The notes: generated from the sequence alone by a model not told the origin. A stretch of 64,000 nt of DNA from Chloroflexota bacterium (GCA_028875245.1 JAPPEU010000086.1:24958-88957), one strand, 5' to 3'; positions 52,301-60,981 are shown, numbered from the stretch's first letter. Translations and numbers: made by a program.

Positions 52301-55213
52301 ATGAACATTAGTGCCCAAATGAAGCGATTGCTGGATACACTGGAATTCAGATGCCTAGCCAATTCACAGGGGACCATTTGGAGGAAAAACTATGAGCAGC
52401 ATCATTGCAATATCGAAGTTGATTTTGGCGAGGAGCGTATTCATTACCCTACACAAATGAAAACACATGATCGTACAACCTCAAATTTTTCGAAGCCAGA
52501 AAACCTTGTTGTATTGGAATGTGTCGACAGGCTATTGAGCAAGGGTTATCCGCCCGAAAAGATAGAACTGGAAAAGAAGTGGCCTCTAGGACGACGGACG
52601 AAAGGCAAATTGGATATTCTCGTTAAGAAACAAAACACTGAAGACGCATTTCTCATGATCGAATGCAAAACATACGGACACGAGTTTGAAATCGAAATTA
52701 GGAATATGCTGGAAAAAGAAGGAGGGCAACTGTTCTCGTATTGGCAGCAAGACAGAAGCGCGGATCTGCTGTGCCTATATGCGTCTAAAGTCAGTAACGG
52801 ACAAATGGAATACACGAGCAACATAGTCGTGATTGATGTGCAGATGAGAAACACTGGCACTGTCAAGGACGCATACAACAGATGGAACAAGCAATTCTTG
52901 CAGAAAGGACTGTTCGAGCCAGACGTCCATGCCTATCGAGTGAAGTTTACTCCGTTACGGCGCAACGACCTGAAACCATTGGGTAGTGAGGACGGCAAAC
53001 GCATTTTCCATCAATTTCTTGAAATTCTGCGACATAATATCGTTTCTGATAAGGGTAATGCCTTCAACAAAATCTTTAACCTTTTCCTATGCAAGATTCT
53101 CGATGAGGATCGGCATGGCAATGAGGAACTTGAATTCCAATGGATTGAAGGACGAGATACCGAAGAATCTTTATTGGGAAGGCTGAACGGTCTGTACAAG
53201 AATGGGATGTCAAGATACCTAGATAAAGAGGTTACAGACTATAGCCCAGAAGAATTTAACGGAGAGCTGCTCAGTGAACAGATTAAGACAATTATCAACG
53301 AGTTACGATTGTACAAGAACCAAGAGTTCGCATTTGTTGACGTATTCAATCGTGAGTCGTTTACGCAGAATGCACGGATTGTAGTGGAAGTAGTCAAACT
53401 CCTGCAAGGATGGCAGATCCGATATACCCACAAGCAACAATTTCTTGGCGAGTTTTTTGAACTTCTTCTGAGTGCAGGTTTCAAGCAAGAGACAGGCCAA
53501 TTCTTTACTCCTGTCCCGCTAACTCGATTCATACTCAGATGCTTACCAATTGAATCGATCATTAACCACAAATTGGAGAGTAGAGACATGCACTTCTTAC
53601 CTAACATTATCGACTTTGCATGTGGTAGCGGCCATTTTCTTACCGAGGCTATGGATATAGTTCAGGAGCTTGTTGAGAATGTTGAAGAGAAAGACGTTAT
53701 CCCAACGCAAGTAAGCCGACTTCGTAGTTTCAAACAAGACAAATTCGGATGGGCCGGAGACTATGTATTTGGCATTGAATGGGACTACCGTCTGGCTAAA
53801 ACATCAAAACTCGCCGCATTCCTCAATGGCGATGGAAATGCAAGAATTATTCACGCCTCGGGATTGGAGCCATTTTCCTCTTATCCGGACGAAATCAGAA
53901 TGAACTCATTTGACATCCTTGTTGCAAACCCGCCTTACGCCGTTAAGGGTTTTAAGCAGACTGTGACAGACGGCTTCAATTCTTTCGCTCTTTACGACAA
54001 ACTGACAGATCGCAGTGGCGAAATCGAAGTTCTGTTTGTTGAAAGAATGGCGCAACTCGTAAAGGCAGGCGGAGTGGCAGGAATCATTTTGCCAAGGTCT
54101 ATTTTGAATAATACGGGAGTGTATTCGGAGGCGAGAAAGACTATTTTCGAGAACTTTACGATTTTGGGGATCGTCATTCTGGCTGGTAATGCGTTTATGG
54201 CTCCAGGGATAAACACTACAATATTTTTCCTGAGGAAGCGCAAAAACAGATTACATCTCGACAGTCCCGGAAGTTATCGCGAAATGTGCCGATTAGACAC
54301 ACTAGAAACCGGTGGGGTGGTTCTTGTGAAGAGCGGCGAAAAAGACGTCGAGAAACGGTTTCTTGGTTATGAGTTTAGTTCAAGAAGAGGAAGCGAAGGA
54401 ATTAAGATCCGAGAAGAAACTTTGCTCTTTGATGACAATGACTTGTTTTCAGATCAGTATGTAAACAGTTATATTCTGCGAGCAATGCTAGGTCGTACAA
54501 TAGATCATATCAGTGAACGGCTTCGCGAACACCTAGAGATTGTCGCATTAGAACGTCTGATTGATTGGGAACGTGGGAACGCCATTGGTTTCATCGACAG
54601 GTATAGTCTGCTACATGACGACGAGGGGAAACTAGTGGATCTAGGCGACTACATTGCCACTCTAGAGACTGGCAGCCGACCTAAGGGTGGAGTTTCCGAG
54701 TTCTCTGACGGTATTCCCAGTTTAGGCGGCGAACATATTGATGCCGACAACGGCACGATTGACATGACACAAATGAAATTTGTCCCAAAATCATTCTGGG
54801 AAAATATGAAGACTGGTCATGCAAAGGAAGGTGACATATTGATATGCAAAGACGGAGCGCAGACGGGTAAATGTGCGCGGCTCAAAGATGATGAAAATCC
54901 ATACTGTGTAAATGAACATGTGTTTATCGTGAGGAGCAAACAGTCAGAATTGAATGCTCAGTACCTACATTATTTTATGATGAGCTCTTTCTTTCAGAAG
55001 CAAGTCAAAATGTATGCTTTCAACAAGAAGGGTCAAGCGGGTTTGACTCGCGGTCACATAAAACGAATACAGTTGTTCCTGCCTTCTCTCCATGATCAAG
55101 AGAGGATTGTTCAGACGATAGACAAGAAGTGGGACGCCCTAGCAGGGAAAAACAAGCGAGCAAGGTTTATCGACGGTGTATTAGCCGAAGAAGGGCTTTC
55201 TGGAGAGGAATAG
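52301..55213 (+). CDS. Single-polypeptide restriction-modification protein (nuclease, N6-adenine methylase and specificity domains)
   Basis: About 970 residues from the ATG at 52301 (GAGGAGAG upstream; TTG 52286 is disfavoured). Residues about 90-200 form a type I R-subunit N-terminal-like nuclease domain with D105 (LDILV) and E121-x-K123 (MIECK), the PD-(D/E)xK pattern. The adenine methylase follows: motif I near D438 (DFACGSGHFL) and NPPY at 543-546. Residues about 775-970 look like one HsdS target-recognition half (LGDYIATLETGSRPKGG ... GLTRGHIKRIQLFLPSLHDQERIV). No separate R, M or S gene lies nearby. Base composition is visibly AT-richer than all neighbours, with AGA and ATA codons, so recent transfer is likely. 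It separates the M24-like gene from the enolase gene. Confidence 0.9.
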   Translation: MNISAQMKRLLDTLEFRCLANSQGTIWRKNYEQHHCNIEVDFGEERIHYPTQMKTHDRTTSNFSKPENLVVLECVDRLLSKGYPPEKIELEKKWPLGRRTKGKLDILVKKQNTEDAFLMIECKTYGHEFEIEIRNMLEKEGGQLFSYWQQDRSADLLCLYASKVSNGQMEYTSNIVVIDVQMRNTGTVKDAYNRWNKQFLQKGLFEPDVHAYRVKFTPLRRNDLKPLGSEDGKRIFHQFLEILRHNIVSDKGNAFNKIFNLFLCKILDEDRHGNEELEFQWIEGRDTEESLLGRLNGLYKNGMSRYLDKEVTDYSPEEFNGELLSEQIKTIINELRLYKNQEFAFVDVFNRESFTQNARIVVEVVKLLQGWQIRYTHKQQFLGEFFELLLSAGFKQETGQFFTPVPLTRFILRCLPIESIINHKLESRDMHFLPNIIDFACGSGHFLTEAMDIVQELVENVEEKDVIPTQVSRLRSFKQDKFGWAGDYVFGIEWDYRLAKTSKLAAFLNGDGNARIIHASGLEPFSSYPDEIRMNSFDILVANPPYAVKGFKQTVTDGFNSFALYDKLTDRSGEIEVLFVERMAQLVKAGGVAGIILPRSILNNTGVYSEARKTIFENFTILGIVILAGNAFMAPGINTTIFFLRKRKNRLHLDSPGSYREMCRLDTLETGGVVLVKSGEKDVEKRFLGYEFSSRRGSEGIKIREETLLFDDNDLFSDQYVNSYILRAMLGRTIDHISERLREHLEIVALERLIDWERGNAIGFIDRYSLLHDDEGKLVDLGDYIATLETGSRPKGGVSEFSDGIPSLGGEHIDADNGTIDMTQMKFVPKSFWENMKTGHAKEGDILICKDGAQTGKCARLKDDENPYCVNEHVFIVRSKQSELNAQYLHYFMMSSFFQKQVKMYAFNKKGQAGLTRGHIKRIQLFLPSLHDQERIVQTIDKKWDALAGKNKRARFIDGVLAEEGLSGEE

Positions 55214-55216
55214 GCT

Positions 55217-56416
55217 ATCAAAATCACGCGGATCGAAACCCTGCAATGGAAAGCCTATCCGCGCCTGTTGACCGTCCGCGTGCATACGGACAGCGGGTTG
55301 ATCGGCCTGGGCGAGACCGTCGACAAGATTCCCGGCGCCAAGGCCGCCCTGCATAGCACCATCGCGCCCCTCGTATTGGGGCAGGACCCGCTCGATATTG
55401 AAGGGCTTTGGCGCTTTGTCATGGACAACATCATGTATCATGGCTTCGCCGGCGCCGAGACCCGCGCCCTCTCCGCCTTTGAAGTCGCCCTCTGGGATAT
55501 CATGGGTCAGCACTATGGCGCGCCGCTCTATCACTTGCTGGGCGGCAAAACGCGCGACGAAATTCCCACCTACAACACCTGCCTCAGCTTCGGCAGCGTC
55601 AAGGATTACCAGGCCTGGCACGAAGACGCCGGCGCGCTGGCGCGGAGCCTGCTTGCTGATGAAATCTACGCGATGAAAATCTGGCCCTTCGATCAATTCA
55701 GCGAGCGCAGCTTCGGCCAGCGCATCACCGTAGCCGAGATCGAGCAAGGTTTAGTTTCAGTCAAACAGATCCGCGACGCCGTCGGCGACCAGATCGAGAT
55801 CGGAATCGAGTGCCATTTTCGTTGGAATCGCGCGTCGATGGAGCGCATCGCCCGCGCCCTCGAACCCTGGAACATCCTCTTCCTCGAAGATGTCATGCCC
55901 GCTGTTTATCCGGACGAAATCAAAGCGCTGGCCGACCGCAGCACCATCCCCATCGTCGGCTCGGAACTGCTGATGACACGCTGGCAGCTGCGCGAATGGC
56001 TGGAGAAGCATGTATCGCAAATCGTCATGACCGACGCAGTCTGGAATGGCGGCATAGCCGAGACGCGCAAAATCGCCGCCCTGGCCGAGACTTTCGGCGT
56101 CCCGCTGGTGCTGCACAATGTCGCCGGCCCCATCTGCCACGCCGCTTGCATGCATCTCGGCGCGCATATCCCCAACCTCTTCTACGTCGAATCGGTTCGC
56201 GCCTTCTATAAGGAGTATTTCACTGTGCTGTCGGACTTCTCGCCCAGGGTGAGCGATGGCTGCCTGGATATCCCGGCGGGACCCGGCTTGGGCCTCAAGC
56301 TGCGGGACTCGGCTTTGGCGCGCGCGGACGTGATCCGGGAAGTGTCGGAAGGCGAGGGGCTGGCGCGGGGCCGCCGCGCTATGGGCGATCACTGGGCGGT
56401 CGAGGAGATCCGCTGA
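55217..56416 (+). CDS. Mandelate racemase/muconate lactonizing enzyme family dehydratase (enolase superfamily), start codon displaced
   Basis: About 399 residues if counted from ATC 55217; the first conventional start codon in frame is TTG 55268, which would lose 17 residues of the capping domain. From 55217 the frame reads [20 protein letters not shown], the usual enolase-superfamily start with Ile in place of Met. Metal ligands are E198 (GIECH), E224 (FLEDVM) and E250 (GSELL); K154 (MKIW) and H300 (LHN) are likely catalytic residues. Relatives dehydrate sugar acids such as fuconate, rhamnonate or galactonate. It directly follows the restriction-modification gene (TAG 55211-55213, same reading frame). 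The 3' end of that gene happens to supply GGAGAGGA 7 bases before the ATC. Confidence 0.85.
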   Translation: MKITRIETLQWKAYPRLLTVRVHTDSGLIGLGETVDKIPGAKAALHSTIAPLVLGQDPLDIEGLWRFVMDNIMYHGFAGAETRALSAFEVALWDIMGQHYGAPLYHLLGGKTRDEIPTYNTCLSFGSVKDYQAWHEDAGALARSLLADEIYAMKIWPFDQFSERSFGQRITVAEIEQGLVSVKQIRDAVGDQIEIGIECHFRWNRASMERIARALEPWNILFLEDVMPAVYPDEIKALADRSTIPIVGSELLMTRWQLREWLEKHVSQIVMTDAVWNGGIAETRKIAALAETFGVPLVLHNVAGPICHAACMHLGAHIPNLFYVESVRAFYKEYFTVLSDFSPRVSDGCLDIPAGPGLGLKLRDSALARADVIREVSEGEGLARGRRAMGDHWAVEEIR

Positions 56417-56428
56417 CGTAACGGCAAA

Positions 56429-56665
56429 TCACCTTCCTTTGGCGTTAGTCTTTGCCCTGCTGGGCAACCAAAGCGCGTAGTAGAGCAAAGCCGCGAGAGG
56501 CGCGAGTATGGGGACGCAAATAACAAGCAACAGCCACAATACCCGCACCCGATCATTCTCTCCCCGGCGCAATACCACAATGAGAGCGACGACAGTAAGC
56601 CCTAATACCACGGCGACCCATGGCAGGAATTCAGCCTGGGACATGCCCAACGCATCCAAATCCAT
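56429..56665 (-). CDS. Small PLDc_N-domain membrane protein
   Basis: A 78-residue protein with two hydrophobic segments (FLPWVAVVLGLTVVALIVVL and VLWLLLVICVPILAPLAALL) linked by a basic-acidic turn (RRGENDRVR), and a Pro after the second segment leading into YYALW. This layout matches the phospholipase D N-terminal transmembrane domain that also occurs as a stand-alone protein. Function unknown. It is convergent with the enolase gene (12-base gap) and lies 12 bases downstream of the secreted-protein gene. Confidence 0.75.
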   Translation of the reverse strand: MDLDALGMSQAEFLPWVAVVLGLTVVALIVVLRRGENDRVRVLWLLLVICVPILAPLAALLYYALWLPSRAKTNAKGR

Positions 56666-56677
56666 AATCGCTTGCGC

Positions 56678-57276
56678 CTACAAAATATGAGCAGCGGGAC
56701 AAGATTCCGTATCGTCCCAGTAGAAGCCGAATGTCCAATAGCGAACGGTATATCTAGCGTCAACATTGGCTTTATAATTACTGGACAGCCAACTTCTTAC
56801 GCCATTCACGTGAGTGATCTCGACGTGAACGCTTGTGTTGCCCCCACCCGCCACAGTATATTGTGCGGGGTCAATGCTGGTAAACTGCGCCGGCCGACCG
56901 TTCATGTTTCGCACGAAATGCGCATCGGCGGCGACGCCGAAATCGGTGAAAATGCCGAGATGCCAGTACCTTTTTGTGCAGAGTACCTCCAACGAATTGC
57001 CAGATGTTGCGTACGCGTATCCGAGAACATCGGGGAGGATCTCTTCTGTATATTGGGATGAACGAGCGGCAGAGAGAGCTTGCTCAGCCGCCGCGAAATC
57101 AAAATCCAATGGCGGGACTATACCAAGCGTAACGCCGTACTTTGACGCCAGAGCCTTGGCTCGCTCGTTAACTTCCTCTTGTGTAAGTGTGGGAGACGGA
57201 GTAGACGCTGCCGCTGGAAACGCGAAAGCAAGGCCAAAAGCACGGCAAGCGCAGCGGGAATCCACAGCTGCTTCAT
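56678..57276 (-). CDS. Secreted protein of unknown function, frameshift within the signal peptide
   Basis: The mature frame (about 170 residues; opening TPSPTLTQEEVNERAKALAS, with a TSGNSLEVLCTKRYWHLGI segment and ending ESCPAAHIL) has no recognised family. Its own frame extends to an ATG at 57304 without a credible signal. In another frame, the ATG at 57276 with AGGAGAAG upstream encodes MKQLWIPAALAVLLAL, a textbook signal-peptide start, which breaks off just where the mature frame provides LAFAFPAAAS. One missing base around 57230-57255 would join them. It is either a sequencing error or a recent inactivating mutation. Aromatic, Tyr/Trp-rich C-terminal half suggests a beta-rich extracytoplasmic domain. 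Confidence 0.6.
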
Positions 57277-57718
57277 ATTTCTTCTCCTGTGTTGACGGTA
57301 GCAATCAAACTCTTCTCCAATTAGCGTACTCGCTTCAGAGTCCTGTTGCAAGGCGCATCTCAATTGACCTATCGCACGGCAGTTCAACTGCGCCGGCGCA
57401 AAGCAATACCCTTCGCGCTTCGCTTTCGGCAGAAGTGTTGCGACAAGTCTCGTCAATTTGCGGTTCATTTTCGATGATCGCTTCTCAAATCCTCCTGACT
57501 CGTTCACGGTGCCGGTGGCAACAAGTGATTTTACTGTAAAACGACCGTCATGCGAACTGTCCAAATCTGAGTTTGAAAATTCCACAGTCTGCGCTATACT
57601 GCTTTGTGCTTGGCGAGCCAATCGGTCTCATCCGGTTGGTCTTGCGGATTGAAACCGGTCTCAACAGGCTCGTTGCCTGAGACGTTCGTACACAAGTTAA
57701 TCTTGAAGGAGTTTCGAA
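57277..57718. other. Intergenic region upstream of importer G
   Basis: About 440 bases between divergent genes. It contains the importer G promoter (57573-57600) and a leader of about 110 bases. A 167-codon minus-strand frame (57118-57621) overlaps but only its last part, the signal peptide described above, makes sense. No other gene is seen. Confidence 0.5.
57573..57600 (+). promoter_or_regulatory. Predicted sigma70-type promoter for importer G
   Basis: TTGAAA (57573-57578), 16-base spacer, TATACT (57595-57600). The transcript would begin near 57607, about 110 bases before the SBP ATG, which is preceded by AAGGAG. Confidence 0.6.
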
Positions 57719-58705
57719 ATGAGAAAGTTGCTTCGCACGATCCCGGTGCTGCTTCTGGCATTGGGTGTTCTGATCGCCGGAATCGGCGGCGTCGGCGCGC
57801 AGGACCAGCTGGTCTTCAGTATGGTTAGCCACGGCGGCGTCGGCAATCCGTTTTGGATTGTTGTGATCAAAGGTATGGAAGACGCCTGCGCCCTGCTGTC
57901 GGCGGACTGCGCCTGGCTCTCTGACCCGGTCGACAACGTGGACGACATGGCCGGTTATTGGGATGATGCGCTGGCGCGCAACAACGATGGCATCGGCACC
58001 ACCGTTCCCAATCCGGAAGTGATCCGCGATGGCGTCAACCGCGCTGCTGAAGCCGGCATCCCGGTCATCGTCTTCAACACGGCCGATCCCAACGCCGGCA
58101 CACCCGATGCGCTGCCGACGCTATTCTACATCGGCGCCAACGAGTTCCTCGGCGGGCGTTCCAACGCGCGCGCTGTTTTGGGCGCCGCCGCTGACGCCGG
58201 CGTCGACATCACCCGCGGCGTCTGCCCGATCCAGGAAGTTGGGCACAGCGGCCTGGAAGCGCGCTGCGCTGGCGTCCGCAGTGTCTTCGAAGAAGCCGGC
58301 ATCCCGCTTGATGGCTTGACCATCAACAACGACGTAACCGCATCCGCCGGTATCCTGGCCGATTACTTCAGCGCCAACGACGATGCCAACGCCGCCTTCA
58401 TGCTTGGCCCGAACCCCTCAAGCTCCTTGCATCTCTACATCCAGGAAGCTGGCGTCATGGCCGGTGAGTTGTTCGCAACCACCCACGATACCAGCGCCGA
58501 GATCTATGAGATGATCCAGGGTGGCTATCTGGTGCAGGCTATCGACCAACAGCCGTACCTGCAGGGCTTCGAGACCGTCATGTGGCTCTACCTGAACAGC
58601 CAGTTCGAGCTGGCGCCAGGCGGCGACATCTTGACGGGACCCGGCGTCATCGACAACAGCAATGTCGCGGCCATCATCGAACTGACCGCAGCGGGTTATC
58701 GCTAA
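57719..58705 (+). CDS. Sugar ABC transporter substrate-binding protein, RbsB-type
   Basis: A 328-residue periplasmic-binding protein of the LacI/RbsB fold. The signal peptide is residues 1-28 (MRKLLRTIPVLLLALGVLIAG ... GAQD). MVSHGGVGNPFWIVVIKGMEDA near residue 40 is the family start (xNPFW ... G), and GIPVIVFNTADPNAG near residue 117 gives the ligand-binding NTAD. DYFSANDDANAAFML and VQAIDQQPYLQGF are the lobe-2 hinge and ligand segments. It is first in importer G, followed by a hairpin, the large permease and the ATPase. Ligand probably a pentose, hexose or polyol. Confidence 0.93.
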   Translation: MRKLLRTIPVLLLALGVLIAGIGGVGAQDQLVFSMVSHGGVGNPFWIVVIKGMEDACALLSADCAWLSDPVDNVDDMAGYWDDALARNNDGIGTTVPNPEVIRDGVNRAAEAGIPVIVFNTADPNAGTPDALPTLFYIGANEFLGGRSNARAVLGAAADAGVDITRGVCPIQEVGHSGLEARCAGVRSVFEEAGIPLDGLTINNDVTASAGILADYFSANDDANAAFMLGPNPSSSLHLYIQEAGVMAGELFATTHDTSAEIYEMIQGGYLVQAIDQQPYLQGFETVMWLYLNSQFELAPGGDILTGPGVIDNSNVAAIIELTAAGYR

Positions 58706-58726
58706 GCCGAAATCGGTTTTCGCAAT

Positions 58727-58757
58727 GGGTGGGAAGAGGGAATCTCTTTTCCCACCC
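58727..58757 (+). terminator. Hairpin/attenuator between importer G SBP and permease
   Basis: GGGTGGGAA (58727-58735) pairs perfectly with TTCCCACCC (58749-58757); the loop of 13 bases contains GAGGGAATCTCTT, which can pair further. It lies 22 bases after the SBP stop and is not followed by a T-tract, so partial termination or RNA stabilisation is favoured. Confidence 0.65.
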
Positions 58758-58866
58758 CCTGGCTTCCTGCAGCGCAGAACAGCAGCGGTCTTGGCGCCGC
58801 AGACTGGCTATACCCCTCCGCAAAGCGCCCCAAACTAATCAGTAAGTTGCATCCGAGAAATAGCTT

Positions 58867-60981
58867 ATGATACAAGCCTATCTGGAAAACAAAAACGAAG
58901 GTCGAAACATCGGATTGCTGATCACAGCGCTGATGTTTGGCTTTACAATTGTTGGCGCGCTGGTCGCCTATGGCGTCGCTTTTTGGTGGCTGCCTTTGGG
59001 CGAGTATGAGAATATCCTGCTCAGCGACCTCAACACCTATGAGATCATCGTCATCATCGCCAGCATCATTTACGCGCTCTGCTGCGCCCGCACGGCTTAT
59101 GGCCTGGTGAAGCGCGAGAGTTCAAGTCTGCGCTGGTCTCAGTGGATGTTCTTCATCAGCATCATGATCGGCGGCGTCATCCTGCTCAGCGTCATCATCC
59201 CGGTCGGCCTGAAATTTTCTCTCCTGCTCGGCCAAAACATCGACCTGCGGGCGCAGATCAACAACGAGATCGGCGGCCTGGTGCCGACGGTTTTGTCCAT
59301 TGGCGAGGGCCTTATCAGTGTCAGCGTGCTCGTTCTCGCCTTGATCGCGCTGTTGGCGCTGTTCGTCTTCTTGATCCCGCCGCTTGAGTCGCTGCGCCGG
59401 ATGAACGGCGTTCGTCTGATCGTCGCCCCGCCCCGCCGCTTGATTCAAGCCATCCTGATCGTGTTCGCCCTGGGCATCCTCTGCGTGCTCATCGCCGGGA
59501 TTACCGCCGTGCCGCTGCACCCGGGCGTGACCAAGATACGCGATGCGGAAGACCACCGTCTGCTCGCCGGCTTGCTCTTCTTCCTGCCGGCGCTGTTCGG
59601 TTATATGCAAGTGCGCCAGATGCGCGAAGAATCGGACGAGCTGCGCCGCGCCGTCGCCTTGACGCCGGGCAAATTCATCCGCTCGGAACTGGCAAAATCC
59701 CCCAGCGCCGGCGCCATCATCGGTTTCATCGCCATCTTCATGACCTTCACAATGGCGACCGACCTCTTCCTCGAACCCAGTTCAATCGCCTCATATTTGA
59801 GCAATGTGGCGACCAAGGGCGTCATCGCCATCGGCGTCACCTACCTGATGATCTCCGGCGAGTTCGACCTGTCAGTCGGCTCGCTCCTGGGTGTTGCCGC
59901 GCTGTCATTCATGCTTTTCATGACCGAAGGCGCGCCCGTTCTCGGTGTGCTCGATCCCATTCCAGCCGCCATCCTCGCCATCTTCGTGGCCATGGTCCTC
60001 GGCGCTGTCAACGGCGTCTTGTTGATCACAACCCGCATCCCGTCCTTCATCGTCACCCTGGGCACGCTGCTCGCTTATCGCGCCATCACCCTGGTCGCGA
60101 TCGCCGGCGGGCGGATCCTGCGCTACCGCGATTATCACGATGAATTCCCCGTCTTCGCCATCAGCAACATCGTCTTCGTCGTTCTTGCTGTTATCGGGCT
60201 CGCCTTAATGGCCTTCACCGCCTACCGCGTCCTGCCCGCGCTGCTCAGCGGCGCGCGCCATGCGTGGTCCATTCGCAGCGACAACGGCGATTTCGGCACC
60301 TCCGGCGCCATCATACGCTTCATCGTGTTCCTGGTCGTGTTTCTCGTTTTGCTGGCGATTGTCATCTGGCTGATCGCCGTCTTTGGCTACCACCTCGGCG
60401 GTGGCGGCGGCCAGTTGGTCGAAGTCGGCTACTTTGATCTCTTCAACGGGCGCGTCAGCTCTATCGGTTCCGAAGGCGACTTCTTCCATCTGCAGATACC
60501 GCGCGACGCCAACGTGCGCCTGGCCATCCTCTGGTGGTTCATCTTTGTCGCCATCTTCCACATCATCCTCACCAGCACATCCTTCGGCAACAGCATCTTC
60601 GCCGCCGGCGGCAACGAGGGCGCGGCGCGGGCGCAGGGCGTGAATGTCGACCGCGTAAAAGTGCAGAACTTCGTCATTGTGGCCGGTTTAACCGGGATCG
60701 CCGCCATATATGAAACAGCCCGCAATCCGGGCGTCGATCCGCTCAAGGGGCAGGGCTGGGAGCTTGAAGTCATTGCCATGACCGTGATCGGCGGGGCGCT
60801 GTTGACCGGCGGTTACGGCAGCGTCGTCGGCTCGCTGCTGGGCGCGCTGATCTTCGGCATGCTGCAGACCGGGCTCGTCCTGGTGGGCATTGAGTCGCGG
60901 CTGTTCAGCGGCACCGTCGGCGTCATCATCATCGCCGCCGTCGTGCTGAACACCTTTGTGCGCGGCGCCCAACGAAATTAG
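58867..60981 (+). CDS. RbsC/XylH-type sugar ABC permease with large extra N-terminal membrane region
   Basis: A 704-residue inner-membrane protein, about twice the length of RbsC (about 320) and far above XylH (about 390). Residues 1-265 hold about five extra hydrophobic segments (for example LLITALMFGFTIVGALVAYG and SVSVLVLALIALLALFVFLI) with no recognised family. The permease core begins near residue 280 (IIGFIAIFMTFTMATDLFLE) and includes LMISGEFDLSVGSLLGVAAL, ARAQGVNVDRVKVQNFVIVAG, AMTVIGGALLTGGYGSVVGSLLGALIFG: the conserved BPD_transp_2 motifs. A long insert (about 440-560) adds spans plus a Gly-rich soluble stretch. It follows the SBP by 161 bases. Confidence 0.9.
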   Translation: MIQAYLENKNEGRNIGLLITALMFGFTIVGALVAYGVAFWWLPLGEYENILLSDLNTYEIIVIIASIIYALCCARTAYGLVKRESSSLRWSQWMFFISIMIGGVILLSVIIPVGLKFSLLLGQNIDLRAQINNEIGGLVPTVLSIGEGLISVSVLVLALIALLALFVFLIPPLESLRRMNGVRLIVAPPRRLIQAILIVFALGILCVLIAGITAVPLHPGVTKIRDAEDHRLLAGLLFFLPALFGYMQVRQMREESDELRRAVALTPGKFIRSELAKSPSAGAIIGFIAIFMTFTMATDLFLEPSSIASYLSNVATKGVIAIGVTYLMISGEFDLSVGSLLGVAALSFMLFMTEGAPVLGVLDPIPAAILAIFVAMVLGAVNGVLLITTRIPSFIVTLGTLLAYRAITLVAIAGGRILRYRDYHDEFPVFAISNIVFVVLAVIGLALMAFTAYRVLPALLSGARHAWSIRSDNGDFGTSGAIIRFIVFLVVFLVLLAIVIWLIAVFGYHLGGGGGQLVEVGYFDLFNGRVSSIGSEGDFFHLQIPRDANVRLAILWWFIFVAIFHIILTSTSFGNSIFAAGGNEGAARAQGVNVDRVKVQNFVIVAGLTGIAAIYETARNPGVDPLKGQGWELEVIAMTVIGGALLTGGYGSVVGSLLGALIFGMLQTGLVLVGIESRLFSGTVGVIIIAAVVLNTFVRGAQRN

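Noticed and set aside
57118..57621. A 167-codon minus frame upstream of importer G
   Set aside because: Only its MKQLWIPAALAVLLAL portion is meaningful, as the displaced signal peptide of the neighbouring secreted protein; the rest has no coding character.
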